A stretch of DNA of 36,152 nt from a virus: positions 1 to 36,152 of IMG/VR virus record IMGVR_UViG_3300035034_001991; one strand, given 5' to 3'. Below, one piece after another: positions 12,646 to 22,014 of this stretch (the stretch's first letter is position 1; every line of letters begins with the position of its first letter). A program made the translations under genes and the position numbers. The notes under the pieces are model-generated. The model was not told the DNA's origin. It saw only the letters and a list, made by a program, of their open reading frames with translations, and ran no database searches.

Positions 12646-14252
12646 TGAATATTAACAGGAATAAAATATATAAGTTATTAGAGCTTGGTAGGTATTTGCC
12701 TGTACTTGCTGTAAGCATACTCTTAAATGTTAAATTACCTTACCATCAACAAGACATGTTAGACAGAACTTGGAAAACAAAAAATGTAATATTTTTATGT
12801 AGCAGACGAACAGGAAAGTCCTTTATAATGGCTTTATTTGCTTTATTACAAGCTTTGCTGTATAGAGATATGAAGATTGGAATAGTTGCTCCTGTATTCA
12901 GGCAAGCAAAAACTTTATTCGACCAAATAGAAGGTGTAATAGAGCGTTCACCTTTTGCTAGTTACATGATGGAAGATGTTCCTAAGCATACAACAGAGGA
13001 ATTTTACATTGATTTTATAACAGGCAGTAGAATATCAGCTTTGCCTTTATCTGATAGAATACGTTCTTATGGTTTTAATATAGTGATTATAGATGAATAT
13101 GGCTATGGGGACAGGATGAATGATAAGCTAGACAATATTATTGCTCCTATGCTTTTCACTAAAAGAGGGTTACATCAGAGTGGCGAAGTTCACGAAACAG
13201 ACATAGGGAATAGGCTTATCCTTGCTTCAACAGCAACATTTAAGTTTAATGATTACTATAAAAAAGTTAAAGACTATGAAGAAGAAATCAAAAATGGCAG
13301 TACTAATCATGACATAATTTCTTATGACTATAGAGATGGGCTAGATAGTGGTATTTTTGAGGAAGAAATAGTTTTACAGAAATTCAATAAAGCTGACAGC
13401 TTAACACAGAAAATGGAGTATTTAAATATATTCCCTGACGATACTTCTTTATTTATAACCTATGAGCTTATACAAAAATATGTAATAGATACAGACGAAG
13501 AAGAAATTGATGGTGAAGTTGTTCCAAAAACACAAATAGAGTTTGAACAGCCACTTGATGAAGATGGCAACCCAATTTATGATTATGTACTAACCTTTGA
13601 TGACGCTGACACAGGTGATAATTTTGCTGTTAATATTATTAAAATAGATGGTACAGTTAAAAAAATAGTTTTAGTAAAAACCATGAATAACCAACCAATC
13701 CAACAGAAAATAAAGTTAATAAGAAATTTACTTAGGAAGTTCAATGTTAGATTGATTGCTTGCGACCAAAGAAATAGAAATATTAGAGATAACCTTGCAG
13801 AGCCTTATTATTATGATGATGGGGCTGTTGGGAACATAATAGTAGATATGAATGATGAAGAACAACAAGATTATCTATATAAGAAATATGGTACTGAAGC
13901 AGATTATAAAAAAATATTTAAGGTTTATAACTTCTCAGGAAAGACTAATGAAATGAGAGCTAGAAACTTATTAAGCGAAATGGAGTCAGGAAAAGTAAAA
14001 TTCCCTGCCCCTATTGGAATTGAAAGTAAACGAGAAGAAGACGCTGTAGCAGAAATGAAAGAAACATGGGCTGAGATAACATCAATCAAACCTACTCAAA
14101 GAGGTAAGTACACAGCTTATGAGCCTGCTCTATCTACACAGAAAAAAGATAGGTGGACTGTAACAGAGCTTGGGGTTTGGGCTTCTAATGAATACTTAAG
14201 AAAAATGAACTCTAATGATGGCAATGATGTTCCAATGGGAATATGGAATTAA
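12645..14252 (+). CDS. Terminase large subunit
   Basis: A 535-aa DNA-packaging motor. The ATPase domain has a Walker A variant SRRTGKS (53-59) typical of terminases, Walker B IVIIDE (146-151) and a coupling motif LASTATF (about 193-199). The C-terminal RNase H-like nuclease has the first catalytic Asp in YVLTFDDAD (D319/D320) and a second acidic strand LIACDQ. It pumps DNA into the prohead at the portal and cuts concatemers. It starts in a TAATG overlap with the small subunit. Length is normal for the family. Confidence 0.93.
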   Translation: MNINRNKIYKLLELGRYLPVLAVSILLNVKLPYHQQDMLDRTWKTKNVIFLCSRRTGKSFIMALFALLQALLYRDMKIGIVAPVFRQAKTLFDQIEGVIERSPFASYMMEDVPKHTTEEFYIDFITGSRISALPLSDRIRSYGFNIVIIDEYGYGDRMNDKLDNIIAPMLFTKRGLHQSGEVHETDIGNRLILASTATFKFNDYYKKVKDYEEEIKNGSTNHDIISYDYRDGLDSGIFEEEIVLQKFNKADSLTQKMEYLNIFPDDTSLFITYELIQKYVIDTDEEEIDGEVVPKTQIEFEQPLDEDGNPIYDYVLTFDDADTGDNFAVNIIKIDGTVKKIVLVKTMNNQPIQQKIKLIRNLLRKFNVRLIACDQRNRNIRDNLAEPYYYDDGAVGNIIVDMNDEEQQDYLYKKYGTEADYKKIFKVYNFSGKTNEMRARNLLSEMESGKVKFPAPIGIESKREEDAVAEMKETWAEITSIKPTQRGKYTAYEPALSTQKKDRWTVTELGVWASNEYLRKMNSNDGNDVPMGIWN

Positions 14253-14269
14253 AAAGAGGGTGATGTGGC

Positions 14270-15667
14270 TTGAACAAAAATGATAAAAATATAAAAGAAA
14301 GTAAATCAGAAGTAACTGAAGATTATATAGTAGGTAAAGCTAGTATACAAGATTTTTTAAGAGAAAATACTTCTTATTTTCAGACTATAATACCTAAAAG
14401 AAGAAAAGATGTAATAGAAAAAGCTAGGCAATATATGTGGAGTGTTGGGTTGTTGTACAGAGTTATTAAATTAAAAATTGAACTTGGTGCTTCAGGTCTT
14501 GAGCCTGTTCATGCAGACCCAAAAGTAGAGCAATTTTATAAAGACATATATGATGACTTAGATATGGAGGGATTTGTTAGAAGTGCTATTTATGAACATG
14601 AATTGGTGGGGGAGTGGTATCCTTATTTTTCTTGGGATGACAATACTCCTATTAATGCGACTTTATTAGACCCTACTTTAGTAGAAGTCAAAGCTGTTTT
14701 TGGTAACGAGTTTATTTATTTACATCCTTCAAGTGATGTTGAATATATAATTGATAACGAAAAAAATAGCAAAATATATAAAAAGATACAAAAACTAATT
14801 CCTACTAAGGTGCTGAAAAAATGGAAAAAAGGCGAGCCTGCATTATTAAATAGTGATAATGCAAAAAGATATTTTAATATTAAACCACCTTATGAAAAAT
14901 ATGCTAAATCTCCTGTACTTCCTATTTTTAGGGATTTAGAGATATTAAAAATGCTTAAGGAAGCTGATTATGTAACAGCAAAAAGATTAAGACAGCTTAT
15001 ATTACAAATTAAAGTTGGCGACCCAAAACTAAATGATGGCTCACCTGTAGGGAAAAAAACACTAAAGGGAGCTATGGATTTATGGAACGATAGAAAAAAA
15101 TCTAACGAAGTGTTCTCGCAATGGTTTGTAAGTGCTGAGTATATTACTCCTGATATGGATATATTTAATGAAGAAAAATATAAAAATCCTATCAAAAGTA
15201 TTGTAGATTGGAGTGGCTTAAATGCCTTGCTGTCAGATGGAGGAAGTTACTCTGAAGGCTATATTAAAGTTAAAGGGCTTAGACAAACTTTTAAAAATAT
15301 TAGAAGAACTATTAAGAAAGCTCTTAATGACTTCAATAAAGAAATAGCAATAAGAAACAATATGACTTATTATGGCAAACCTAAAACTCCTGAGATAAGG
15401 TTTAGCAATAGTGCATTAATTGATGACACAGAAATGAGAAAAACTATTGAGTTTTTATACAAATATGGATTGCTTAGTGCTGAAGATACCCTTAAAAACT
15501 TTGGGTATATGTTTGATAGACAGATGAACAAAAAAGAAGAAGAACAAGACTTTTTTGACACTATTAGAATTGGCTTTGAGCCTTCACAGGGACTTTTGAC
15601 TGAAGAAGAAAAGAACTCAGGTAAACCAAAAGACCCTAATAATAAGCAACCTAGAACTAAAGAGTAA
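14270..15667 (+). CDS. Portal protein
   Basis: A 465-aa protein directly downstream of the large terminase, at the normal portal position and size. It starts with TTG after GAGGGTGATG. The wing and crown region includes YEHELVGEWYPYFSW and DPTLVEVKAVFGNEF, and the C-terminal part is helical and basic, as in portals. Twelve copies would form the DNA channel at the head vertex. The identity rests on context and overall layout rather than one diagnostic motif. Confidence 0.78.
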   Translation: MNKNDKNIKESKSEVTEDYIVGKASIQDFLRENTSYFQTIIPKRRKDVIEKARQYMWSVGLLYRVIKLKIELGASGLEPVHADPKVEQFYKDIYDDLDMEGFVRSAIYEHELVGEWYPYFSWDDNTPINATLLDPTLVEVKAVFGNEFIYLHPSSDVEYIIDNEKNSKIYKKIQKLIPTKVLKKWKKGEPALLNSDNAKRYFNIKPPYEKYAKSPVLPIFRDLEILKMLKEADYVTAKRLRQLILQIKVGDPKLNDGSPVGKKTLKGAMDLWNDRKKSNEVFSQWFVSAEYITPDMDIFNEEKYKNPIKSIVDWSGLNALLSDGGSYSEGYIKVKGLRQTFKNIRRTIKKALNDFNKEIAIRNNMTYYGKPKTPEIRFSNSALIDDTEMRKTIEFLYKYGLLSAEDTLKNFGYMFDRQMNKKEEEQDFFDTIRIGFEPSQGLLTEEEKNSGKPKDPNNKQPRTKE

Positions 15668-15701
15668 TAATAACAAACTATCTCAAGATGGGGGGTGAAA
15701 G

Positions 15702-16841
15702 TTGTTGCCTGATAAATACAAGTTAAAGAGAGCTAAAATAAGTGCTGAAATAAATGTTAGTGATGTAAGAAAAGGTGTTGCTAAAAAAGAAACAACCCTA
15801 AACAACAAAATGTATATTAGTTATAATGTTCTTCATACCCTTCCTGATTTTAATAGTAATGGGCTAGCTTATGACCCTGAAAGAACTGAAGAAACAGTTA
15901 AAACATTTATAGATGGCTACATAAATATTGGACATGATGATTGGTTTAATGTTGGTGCTATTTATGATAGTAAATATATTTCACAAGAACAGGGTGGAAA
16001 GATACAAGCTGATGGCTTCCTATGGAAGAATGTTTTAAGAAACTTTGACATTACTCCACAAGATATAATAGATGGTAAATATCAAATATCAATGGAAGTA
16101 TTATATAAAGACTATTATTACTTAGTTGGTGATGAAAAATTTGACTCTTCTAAACATTCTGAATTAGAAGAATTTGTGGGACAAACAAAAGAGGGAAAGC
16201 CTGTTATAAGAGTAATATTCCCTGAAGAATTTATAGGGGTTGCATTAACCACAAAGCCTGCTGACAAGGATGCTGCAATATTTCAGGCTGTAGCTAAAAA
16301 GTTAGAAAGTTATAACAATAAAATTGACAATTATAAGCATGGAGGTGCTGAGGAAGTGGAATTATTTAAAGAATTAAAATTTGAAACAGAAGAAGATTAC
16401 AACAAACATGTGGAAAAGTTAAGACAAGGTTATGTAATGGCAGACGAAATCTTAAAAAAATTTGCTGAATTAGATTTAGAAGCTGAGAAACTTGATGATT
16501 TAGTAAAAGTTGTAGCTGATGTTAAAGAAGAATTAAGTACAGTAAAAAGTGAGTATGAAGATTACAAACAATCTGTAGCTAATGAAAAATTACTTAACAA
16601 AAGATTAAGTGAGCTTTCTGAATTAAACATTACTGTTGCTGAAGAAAAACATGAAGAAATTATTAACATGTCAGAAGCTACTTTTGAAATCTTACTAGAT
16701 ACTGCTAAAGCTAGTGTCGTAGAAGATAATAAAGAAGACAAAGAAACAAAAGAAGCAAAAGCTGAATTTGTAGACCCTAGTTTGCAAATATCTGATGAAG
16801 ATAAAGAGTTAGATGTAGAAGCAGTTGCTGAAGGAATATAA
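15702..16841 (+). CDS. Prohead protease fused to scaffold domain
   Basis: This 379-aa protein combines an N-terminal protease-like domain (about 1-200, with FIGVALTTKPADKDA, the pattern seen near the end of phage prohead S21-type or head-maturation proteases, and YQISMEVLY) with a C-terminal acidic coiled-coil (about 215-330), typical of a scaffold. It would organise capsid assembly and then cleave itself and the capsid delta domain. TTG starts at 15702 and 15705 are both possible after GGGGGTG. The catalytic Ser/His are not assigned with certainty. Confidence 0.75.
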   Translation: MLPDKYKLKRAKISAEINVSDVRKGVAKKETTLNNKMYISYNVLHTLPDFNSNGLAYDPERTEETVKTFIDGYINIGHDDWFNVGAIYDSKYISQEQGGKIQADGFLWKNVLRNFDITPQDIIDGKYQISMEVLYKDYYYLVGDEKFDSSKHSELEEFVGQTKEGKPVIRVIFPEEFIGVALTTKPADKDAAIFQAVAKKLESYNNKIDNYKHGGAEEVELFKELKFETEEDYNKHVEKLRQGYVMADEILKKFAELDLEAEKLDDLVKVVADVKEELSTVKSEYEDYKQSVANEKLLNKRLSELSELNITVAEEKHEEIINMSEATFEILLDTAKASVVEDNKEDKETKEAKAEFVDPSLQISDEDKELDVEAVAEGI

Positions 16842-16887
16842 TTCCTGATTAACAATATTTAATATTTCTAAGGAGGAATAAAATAAA

Positions 16888-17379
16888 ATGGCTGAGAAAA
16901 TGACTATGTTTGAATATGGTTTTAATTTAAAAGGCAAAAGAAAATTTGATGTTGGTGAAGATTTAATAGGCACATTTAAAGCTCCTGAGTCTTGGGAATA
17001 CCCTGTATATTCAGGTACACCTGTAGACTATGATAGCTCTAATGCAGGCTTTTTAAAGAAAACTGCTGATGGTGCTTTACCTGAAGCTTTACTGTTCTCA
17101 AGAGTAAGTAATGAGCTACGAGACATTGAAATGTACGAGAGCATTGTTGCTAGAGATGAAGTTAGATTAGGTGAAAATGTTGCTGTATTACCATTTAAAA
17201 AGGGTGCAATCATCAGAACAGGTTTACTTGCTGATGGATATACTCCTACAGCAGGGGATGACATCTATATTGATGGTGGCAAGTTTAGCAATACAGACCA
17301 AACAGCAGGTAGTGGGGTTGTTGTAGCTAAAGTTATTGAAGTTGATGTTAATGGCAAAGTTCAATTAGTTTTAAAATAA
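16888..17379 (+). CDS. Probable capsid decoration/stabilisation protein
   Basis: A 163-aa protein between scaffold-protease and major capsid, with the strong AAGGAGGAA site of an abundant structural protein. The beta-rich C-terminal half (AVLPFKKGAIIRTGLLADGY to VVAKVIEVDVNGKVQLVL) is like head decoration proteins that bind the capsid surface. The role is inferred from context and fold type. Confidence 0.65.
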   Translation: MAEKMTMFEYGFNLKGKRKFDVGEDLIGTFKAPESWEYPVYSGTPVDYDSSNAGFLKKTADGALPEALLFSRVSNELRDIEMYESIVARDEVRLGENVAVLPFKKGAIIRTGLLADGYTPTAGDDIYIDGGKFSNTDQTAGSGVVVAKVIEVDVNGKVQLVLK

Positions 17380-17422
17380 TAATTTTAATAAGATTTAGAA
17401 TAATTAAAGGAGGATTTTCCTA

Positions 17423-18484
17423 ATGAAAAATTTTAGATTACAAAAAAATGATAAATATTTAAAGGCTTTAGCTTCTAGTCAAGCTGAAGCAAAAAAGAAG
17501 GTAAGCGACAAAAATAGAGTTAATTACCTAAAAGAGATGGCTGACAGCGAGGAATTACAAAAAGCTTATGCTCAAAAGTTAGTTTCTAAAACATCTGTTG
17601 GTATTCAAGCTCAATTAATGTTTACTGAGTTCTTAAACATGGGAACTGTTGATATTGGGGAGCCATTAATTTACACACTTGACGAGCCTGTAAAAAGAGC
17701 TAAGATTACAGAAATGGCTGTACATGGTGGTAAACCTAGAGAAACATTAATTAACAATGCTGACTATGTAAGAGTTACACCTTACGAAATTACTTCACCT
17801 GAAGTTAGCATGAGTAAGTTCTCTCTAAGACAAGGTGATGTGTCTAACGAGAAAAAAATGAAAAAGAGAGTTGAAGAAGGAGTAGCAGACTTAACTGAAG
17901 TTGACTCCAAAGGTTTATTAGAAGCAGGCTTAGTTCCTGACTTCTCTGCTGTAGATGGAATTAACATTGACGACAGAGTTCACGACTTCCCTTCTACTAA
18001 TGACCTTGATTTAAGTGCTCAGGGTGGATTGACACTTGAAGTATTTAGACAAATCACAAGTCATTTCGACATGGTTGGTCGTGCTGTTAGAAATGTTTAC
18101 ATTCCTTCTAGTAGACGTTCTGACTTATGGGAATGGATGTCAATTCCTGCTGGATATTCTGATAGTTCAGGGATTACTGCTGATAATGTAGTTCCTCAAG
18201 GTATCCATGAGCAAATTGTAAGAACAGGCACATTAACCAACTTATTTGGTTATCCTGTAAACCTAGTTCCTATTAATACTCTAAATGGTAATGCAGGAAA
18301 TGGTGATGTTTACATTTGGGTTGCAACAAATCAGCCTGCTGGTGAGTACAGAGAAATTCCTGATGTGTCTTCTACTTATAGGGATGAAGACGCTAGAAGA
18401 GTTTACTTCACAATGAACAAAGCAGTAGCTATGTTCCAGACTCCAAATCAAAAACTTAACTATGCTAGAGTTCGTATTGCATAG
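17423..18484 (+). CDS. Major capsid protein
   Basis: A 353-aa protein with an AAAGGAGG site, a helical N-terminal arm (about 1-60) followed by an alpha/beta HK97-like body. DMVGRAVRNVYIPSSRRSDLW, LTNLFGYPVNLVPIN and a C-terminal TMNKAVAMFQTPNQKLNYARV are typical of HK97-fold capsids of low-GC phages. The N-terminal segment may be a removable delta domain. A hairpin follows the stop, which probably stabilises the message or limits read-through. Confidence 0.88.
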   Translation: MKNFRLQKNDKYLKALASSQAEAKKKVSDKNRVNYLKEMADSEELQKAYAQKLVSKTSVGIQAQLMFTEFLNMGTVDIGEPLIYTLDEPVKRAKITEMAVHGGKPRETLINNADYVRVTPYEITSPEVSMSKFSLRQGDVSNEKKMKKRVEEGVADLTEVDSKGLLEAGLVPDFSAVDGINIDDRVHDFPSTNDLDLSAQGGLTLEVFRQITSHFDMVGRAVRNVYIPSSRRSDLWEWMSIPAGYSDSSGITADNVVPQGIHEQIVRTGTLTNLFGYPVNLVPINTLNGNAGNGDVYIWVATNQPAGEYREIPDVSSTYRDEDARRVYFTMNKAVAMFQTPNQKLNYARVRIA

Positions 18485-18506
18485 TTATAAGACACTATAA
18501 AAACTA

Positions 18507-18530
18507 AGGGAGGGGTTAATTCCCCTTCCT
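18507..18530 (+). terminator. Hairpin after capsid gene without U-tract
   Basis: AGGGAGGGG pairs with CCCCTTCCT (one G-T wobble) around a TTAATT loop. No T-run follows, so it is more likely a leaky terminator or an mRNA 3'-end stabiliser that raises capsid yield relative to downstream genes. Confidence 0.6.
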
Positions 18531-18560
18531 AAACTTTAAAAAAGGAAAGGAAGGATTTTT

Positions 18561-18980
18561 GTGTTTATTACAGTTACAAGCGATAAATCAGCTTTAGGTA
18601 TTGATGGACAAATGTTCTATAAAAACAAAAGGTGTAAATGTACTGAAGAAACTGCTAAGAAAGTACATGAGCATGGTAGAGATTTTATTATTGAGATTGG
18701 TGATGAAAAAACTACCAACAAAGAATACTTTGGTGAAGATAAACCATTAAGAAAAGTTACTGAAACAGCAGAAATAGAAGTAAAAGAAGTTGAAGAAGAT
18801 GTAGAAATGTCTTTAGATGAAATATTTGAGGGACATTGGAGCAAGCAAGTTAAAAAAGCTAAGGAACATCTTAAAACAGAAGAAGAAATAGAAAAAGCAC
18901 TACAGTATGCAATAGAAAATGATGTAACAGATGGAGTAATTAGTAAAATAGAAGATATGCTTAATGGTGATAATGAGTAA
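18561..18980 (+). CDS. Acidic hypothetical head-region protein
   Basis: A 139-aa protein with a GTG start and AAAGGAAGG site. The N-terminal 55 residues are beta-like (MFITVTSDKSALGIDGQMFY), then an acidic linker leads to a helical C-terminus (LKTEEEIEKALQYAIEND). Its position between capsid and connector genes suggests a head accessory role. No family is recognised. Confidence 0.6.
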   Translation: MFITVTSDKSALGIDGQMFYKNKRCKCTEETAKKVHEHGRDFIIEIGDEKTTNKEYFGEDKPLRKVTETAEIEVKEVEEDVEMSLDEIFEGHWSKQVKKAKEHLKTEEEIEKALQYAIENDVTDGVISKIEDMLNGDNE

Positions 18981-18992
18981 GGGGGAATTTAA

Positions 18993-19394
18993 ATGACTTC
19001 AATTATTAACGAAGTAGTTCCAAAAATGAGAAGGGCAATTGACGACAACAAGCCCCCTTATGTTTACACAGATGAAGCCCTTGCTGAATACATTGAAGAT
19101 GGAATAGAAAGCCTTGAGATAGATTGGGAGCATGGTTATGTCGTTGATAGAGAAGCACATACTATAGAGCCTAATGTAGTTCCTAAACATCAAGCTGTAT
19201 TTGTTTTAAAAGCAAAGTATGACATGTTTCTTAGACAGCCTGACATATCATTTAACACAGGTGATTTATCAGTTACAGCAAAAGCTGATGTCAAAAAGAT
19301 TGTTTCTGATAGGCTAGAAAATGTTATTGAGCAGTTAAAAATTTTAGATGGTGTACTAGTGCTTTCTGATGTTGAAATAGCTGATTGGATTTAA
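18993..19394 (+). CDS. Head-tail connector (adaptor) protein
   Basis: A 133-aa helical protein resembling the HK97 gp6/SPP1 gp15 adaptor class, which binds under the portal. The pattern of N-terminal helices ending in a proline turn (MRRAIDDNKPPYVYTDEALAEYIEDG), with a central H-Q-A-VF-LKA-YD helix and a C-terminal helix before DVEIADWI, fits that family. Position after the capsid gene agrees. Confidence 0.7.
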   Translation: MTSIINEVVPKMRRAIDDNKPPYVYTDEALAEYIEDGIESLEIDWEHGYVVDREAHTIEPNVVPKHQAVFVLKAKYDMFLRQPDISFNTGDLSVTAKADVKKIVSDRLENVIEQLKILDGVLVLSDVEIADWI

Positions 19395-19415
19395 AATTAT
19401 AAAGGAGGGTTAGGA

Positions 19416-19682
19416 ATGGATGAAGTTAGAGAGCAAGAAGTTTTGAAGGAAACTTTATCATTAGAAGATAAGAAGGTTGCTGTATTACTTTTTAATCATT
19501 TTACTAACATTAAGTCAATTAAAAAAGATATGGTAAAAGCACTTGATTTATTAGATGAAGTTTCAGAAAATTCTGACTATGCTAAAAAACAGTTAAGAAA
19601 AAGTATCCTTGACAATTACAACGATTTGCCTAGAGATGCTTTAGAATTTGTTGAGAAAATAAATAAATTATTGAAGGAGTGA
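19416..19682 (+). CDS. Small helical hypothetical protein
   Basis: An 88-aa protein, entirely helical and charged, with an AAAGGAGGG site. The protein has no membrane segment or cysteine. It sits between the adaptor and the tail-tube gene. Its function is not recognised. Confidence 0.6.
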   Translation: MDEVREQEVLKETLSLEDKKVAVLLFNHFTNIKSIKKDMVKALDLLDEVSENSDYAKKQLRKSILDNYNDLPRDALEFVEKINKLLKE

Positions 19683-19687
19683 GTTAG

Positions 19688-20128
19688 ATGTTCACAGATG
19701 TATATGATGGCTCTGAAATAGTTGTTGAGATTGGCTCTTACAATGGCTCATCTTGGGACTATGAAACAGTTGCCTACAGACGAGGTTTAAATATTGATAT
19801 ACCTTCTAATACAAGACCTGTTTACGATAGGTTAGACTTTAGAGGTAACAAAAAGACAAGAGGGGAAAATTCATTATCTATCTCTCAAGAGTTTCAAGGT
19901 TTCGACACAGGACTTAAAACTTATGAGGAAACGAATGGATTGATTGTAAAAGTAACAATTACCCCTAATGATGGTAGCACACCTACTGACCCTGTTAGAT
20001 ACTACAGTAATTGGTGTACAGACCCATTAGAGTTAGGTGAAATTCCAGACGAAGGCGAGTTTAATGCAAGTCTTAATGGAAAATTTAACAAAGAGATAGT
20101 AGACGAGCCTGTTGATGATGACTTTTAA
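19688..20128 (+). CDS. Probable major tail tube protein
   Basis: A 146-aa beta-rich protein. Its middle (RGENSLSISQEFQGFDTGL) and the end (YYSNWCTDPLELGEIPDEGEFNASLNGKF) look like the two-sheet tail-tube fold of siphophages. A strong terminator directly follows the gene, as is common after highly expressed structural genes. Hexameric rings of this protein would build the tail. The alternative is that 20519-21280 encodes the tube. Confidence 0.65.
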   Translation: MFTDVYDGSEIVVEIGSYNGSSWDYETVAYRRGLNIDIPSNTRPVYDRLDFRGNKKTRGENSLSISQEFQGFDTGLKTYEETNGLIVKVTITPNDGSTPTDPVRYYSNWCTDPLELGEIPDEGEFNASLNGKFNKEIVDEPVDDDF

Positions 20129-20141
20129 TTAAGATTATAGT

Positions 20142-20166
20142 GGGGGGAATCTCCCCCCTTTTTTTT
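20142..20166 (+). terminator. Strong terminator after tail-tube gene
   Basis: A perfect G6/C6 stem (20142-20147 with 20153-20158), AATCT loop and eight T residues form a classic rho-independent terminator. Downstream tail genes must be reached by partial read-through or another promoter, which would set the stoichiometry of tube versus minor tail proteins. Confidence 0.85.
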
Positions 20167-20191
20167 ATTAAAGATATAAGGAGGTATATTT

Positions 20192-20506
20192 ATGGCTTTA
20201 TTAACAAGTAATGATGAAGGAACTTTAGCCTTTGTTTCTGCTTCAGCAGGTGGCGATAGATTTGAGAATAATGGAAGAAAAAAAGTTTTAGTTAAGAATG
20301 AAGATGCTGTAGAGCATACAGCGACAATCACAGCACAGAAAGAGTGTTCACAAGGATACTTGCATAATAAAGAATATATTGTTGCTGTTGATGAAACAAT
20401 CCTTATAGACAACCTAGCTCCACGTTACTATAATGATGAAAACAATTTAGTGCAGATGTCTTATGACAGCGAAACAGGTATGTCAATCTCTGTATTAAAT
20501 ATGTAG
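20192..20506 (+). CDS. Small beta-sandwich virion protein
   Basis: A 104-aa protein. The segment SASAGGDRFENNGRKKVLVKN, followed by ECSQGY, matches a small family of phage structural proteins with a conserved GGD-F-NNGR-x-LVKN and CSQG pattern. They sit near capsid and tail-tube genes and are generally taken as surface decoration proteins. AAGGAGG precedes the ATG. Confidence 0.65.
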   Translation: MALLTSNDEGTLAFVSASAGGDRFENNGRKKVLVKNEDAVEHTATITAQKECSQGYLHNKEYIVAVDETILIDNLAPRYYNDENNLVQMSYDSETGMSISVLNM

Positions 20507-20518
20507 AGGAGTGATTAT

Positions 20519-21280
20519 GTGGTAGAGGTATTTGATAGTTTTGACAGTCAAATCTCTATTGCACTAGAAGGGTTTACGACCAGCAGTTTTGTTGTAAGTA
20601 ATGGTGAAACTATTAATATAGACAATACAGGGGGGCGAGCATACTCCTCTGTATTTACTATAACTACTGATGTGGAAACAGTTTTAAGTGGCGAAATAGT
20701 AGTCAATAACGAAGGGGAAAGGCAAGGGTTTGGGTTTACACAAGATGTAACGTTAGGCATAGGGGATGTATTAGTGTTAGATTTTAAAGAACAAAATTAT
20801 ACTTTTAATGGAGTTTCTATTATAGACAAGGTTGATTTTATTGACAACAACCTTCTAGTTATAGAGCAGAACTCTATTAACTCCCTTTCATTTACTCTGC
20901 CTAATGATATAAACCTTGATATTCAAACCCTAAGTTATTCTGCCCTTTCTACACTTCACTATTTAGAAGGATTCAACTTACAATCAGATGTTTCATACAA
21001 GACTGTTGAAAGTTTTAATACATTGTCCCCCAATCAACATTATAAACAAGGTGTTAGTCATTCTTTTTCTATTAATCAGATGGCTACAGATTGGGAATTT
21101 TATAATCATATAAATAGTGATAGTGTATATAGAATTAAATATGTTGAGTTTAACCCTGATACTGCAATAACAGAAACTAAGTATCTTATTGGTGTTAAGT
21201 TTGATGGTTGGAAAAGAGATTTGAGAATGGGCGATTTTATTATGACAAATGTAGATGGTTTAGCACAAGAATTAATATAA
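20519..21280 (+). CDS. Tail-tube-related structural protein with N-terminal beta domain
   Basis: A 253-aa protein with a GTG start (the adjacent ATG is out of frame and blocked). The N-terminal half resembles an added beta domain (SSFVVSNGETINIDNTGGRA). The C-terminal half (YKTVESFNTLSPNQHYKQGV then YLIGVKFDGWKRDLRMGDFI) looks like a tube or baseplate ring fold. It could be a second tail-tube paralogue or a minor tail protein. No named family is certain. Confidence 0.6.
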   Translation: MVEVFDSFDSQISIALEGFTTSSFVVSNGETINIDNTGGRAYSSVFTITTDVETVLSGEIVVNNEGERQGFGFTQDVTLGIGDVLVLDFKEQNYTFNGVSIIDKVDFIDNNLLVIEQNSINSLSFTLPNDINLDIQTLSYSALSTLHYLEGFNLQSDVSYKTVESFNTLSPNQHYKQGVSHSFSINQMATDWEFYNHINSDSVYRIKYVEFNPDTAITETKYLIGVKFDGWKRDLRMGDFIMTNVDGLAQELI

Positions 21281-21299
21281 AAATAAGGAGTGGTTAATA

Positions 21300-21803
21300 G
21301 TGGCTAAAGGTAAAGAAAAAAAAGTAGTTAATATTTGGGATGAACTTGAAGGAGCTAAAGCTGGTCTTGGTGATGAAGTTCAAGTAGTATTTGGTAATGT
21401 TGATGTAATGTTTGATATACAGTTTATTGAGTTGGATGTTGTAGAAGATGTAATACAAGAATATGAAGAAAAGAAAACTAAGAAACCTAAGATTGCTGTT
21501 CCTTCTAACAAAGGAAAAATTAACATTGAAATTCCTACAGCAATACCTAAATATCAGAAGTTTAACACACATAAGGACGCTAAGAAGTGGCGAGAAGATA
21601 ATAAGCATGTTGATAAAGAAAGATATTATCGTTTAGCTTATTTGTTTATATCTGAAGAACAAAAGCCTGCTGACAATGCAGAAGATGGCATGGAGAGAAT
21701 GAAAAAGTCTTTACGTTATGTTGATGTACTAAAAATAGTTAAAGCAGGAATGAAGGTAAATGGCTTTAATGAGCAATTGGGAAAGCTAGACAGCGACTCC
21801 TAA
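21300..21803 (+). CDS. Tail assembly chaperone G
   Basis: A 167-aa protein with a GTG start after AAGGAGTGG. Together with its frameshifted extension it forms the usual pair of tail chaperones that coat the tape measure protein and recruit tube subunits. The frame-0 product ends at TAA 21801-21803, shortly after the slippery heptamer at 21779-21785. The acidic/basic linker (EEKKTKKPKIAVPSNKGK) is typical of low-complexity linkers in this family. Confidence 0.82.
   Translation: MAKGKEKKVVNIWDELEGAKAGLGDEVQVVFGNVDVMFDIQFIELDVVEDVIQEYEEKKTKKPKIAVPSNKGKINIEIPTAIPKYQKFNTHKDAKKWREDNKHVDKERYYRLAYLFISEEQKPADNAEDGMERMKKSLRYVDVLKIVKAGMKVNGFNEQLGKLDSDS
21779..21785 (+). promoter_or_regulatory. Programmed -1 frameshift site GGGAAAG
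   Basis: The heptamer G GGA AAG is in the correct phase (TTG GGA AAG in frame 0). It is the same slippery sequence used in phage lambda gpG-gpGT. A -1 slip moves reading to GCT AGA CAG, which enters the open frame that ends at 21991. Confidence 0.9.
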
Positions 21804-21991
21804 GCTCTGATAATACTTCAGGAAAAATAGAAAATGGAGTGTCCTTAAGGTATCAAGTCTTAACTATATGTGAAAAGTATGGTTTAAATCCTGAGAAGGA
21901 TTGGGAGGAGCTATCTAAACAAACAAAGATGGATATGATTGCTAAATTAATCTTAGACAATGAACGTGATGAAAGATTAAGGCAAGATTAA
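21785..21991 (+). CDS. Tail assembly chaperone T extension (made as GT fusion)
   Basis: This is the -1 frame after GGGAAAG: ARQRLLSSDNTSGKIENG to the end, 68 residues, giving a GT protein of about 230 aa (162 + 68). It has no ribosome site of its own at the start of this frame. The helical T domain (LTICEKYGLNPEKDWEEL, then MDMIAKLILDNERDERLR) is typical of GT chaperone C-termini that bind tail-tube protein. Confidence 0.85.
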   Translation, partial: ARQRLLSSDNTSGKIENGVSLRYQVLTICEKYGLNPEKDWEELSKQTKMDMIAKLILDNERDERLRQD

Positions 21992-22014
21992 AGGAAGGAC
22001 ACTCCACTTCCTTT
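21990..22014 (+). terminator. Hairpin after GT stop
   Basis: AAAGGAAG pairs perfectly with CTTCCTTT around a 9-base loop, overlapping the GT stop codon. It is followed by TAAAAGG rather than a long T-run. It may be a weak terminator or may tune translation of the next gene. Confidence 0.4.
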
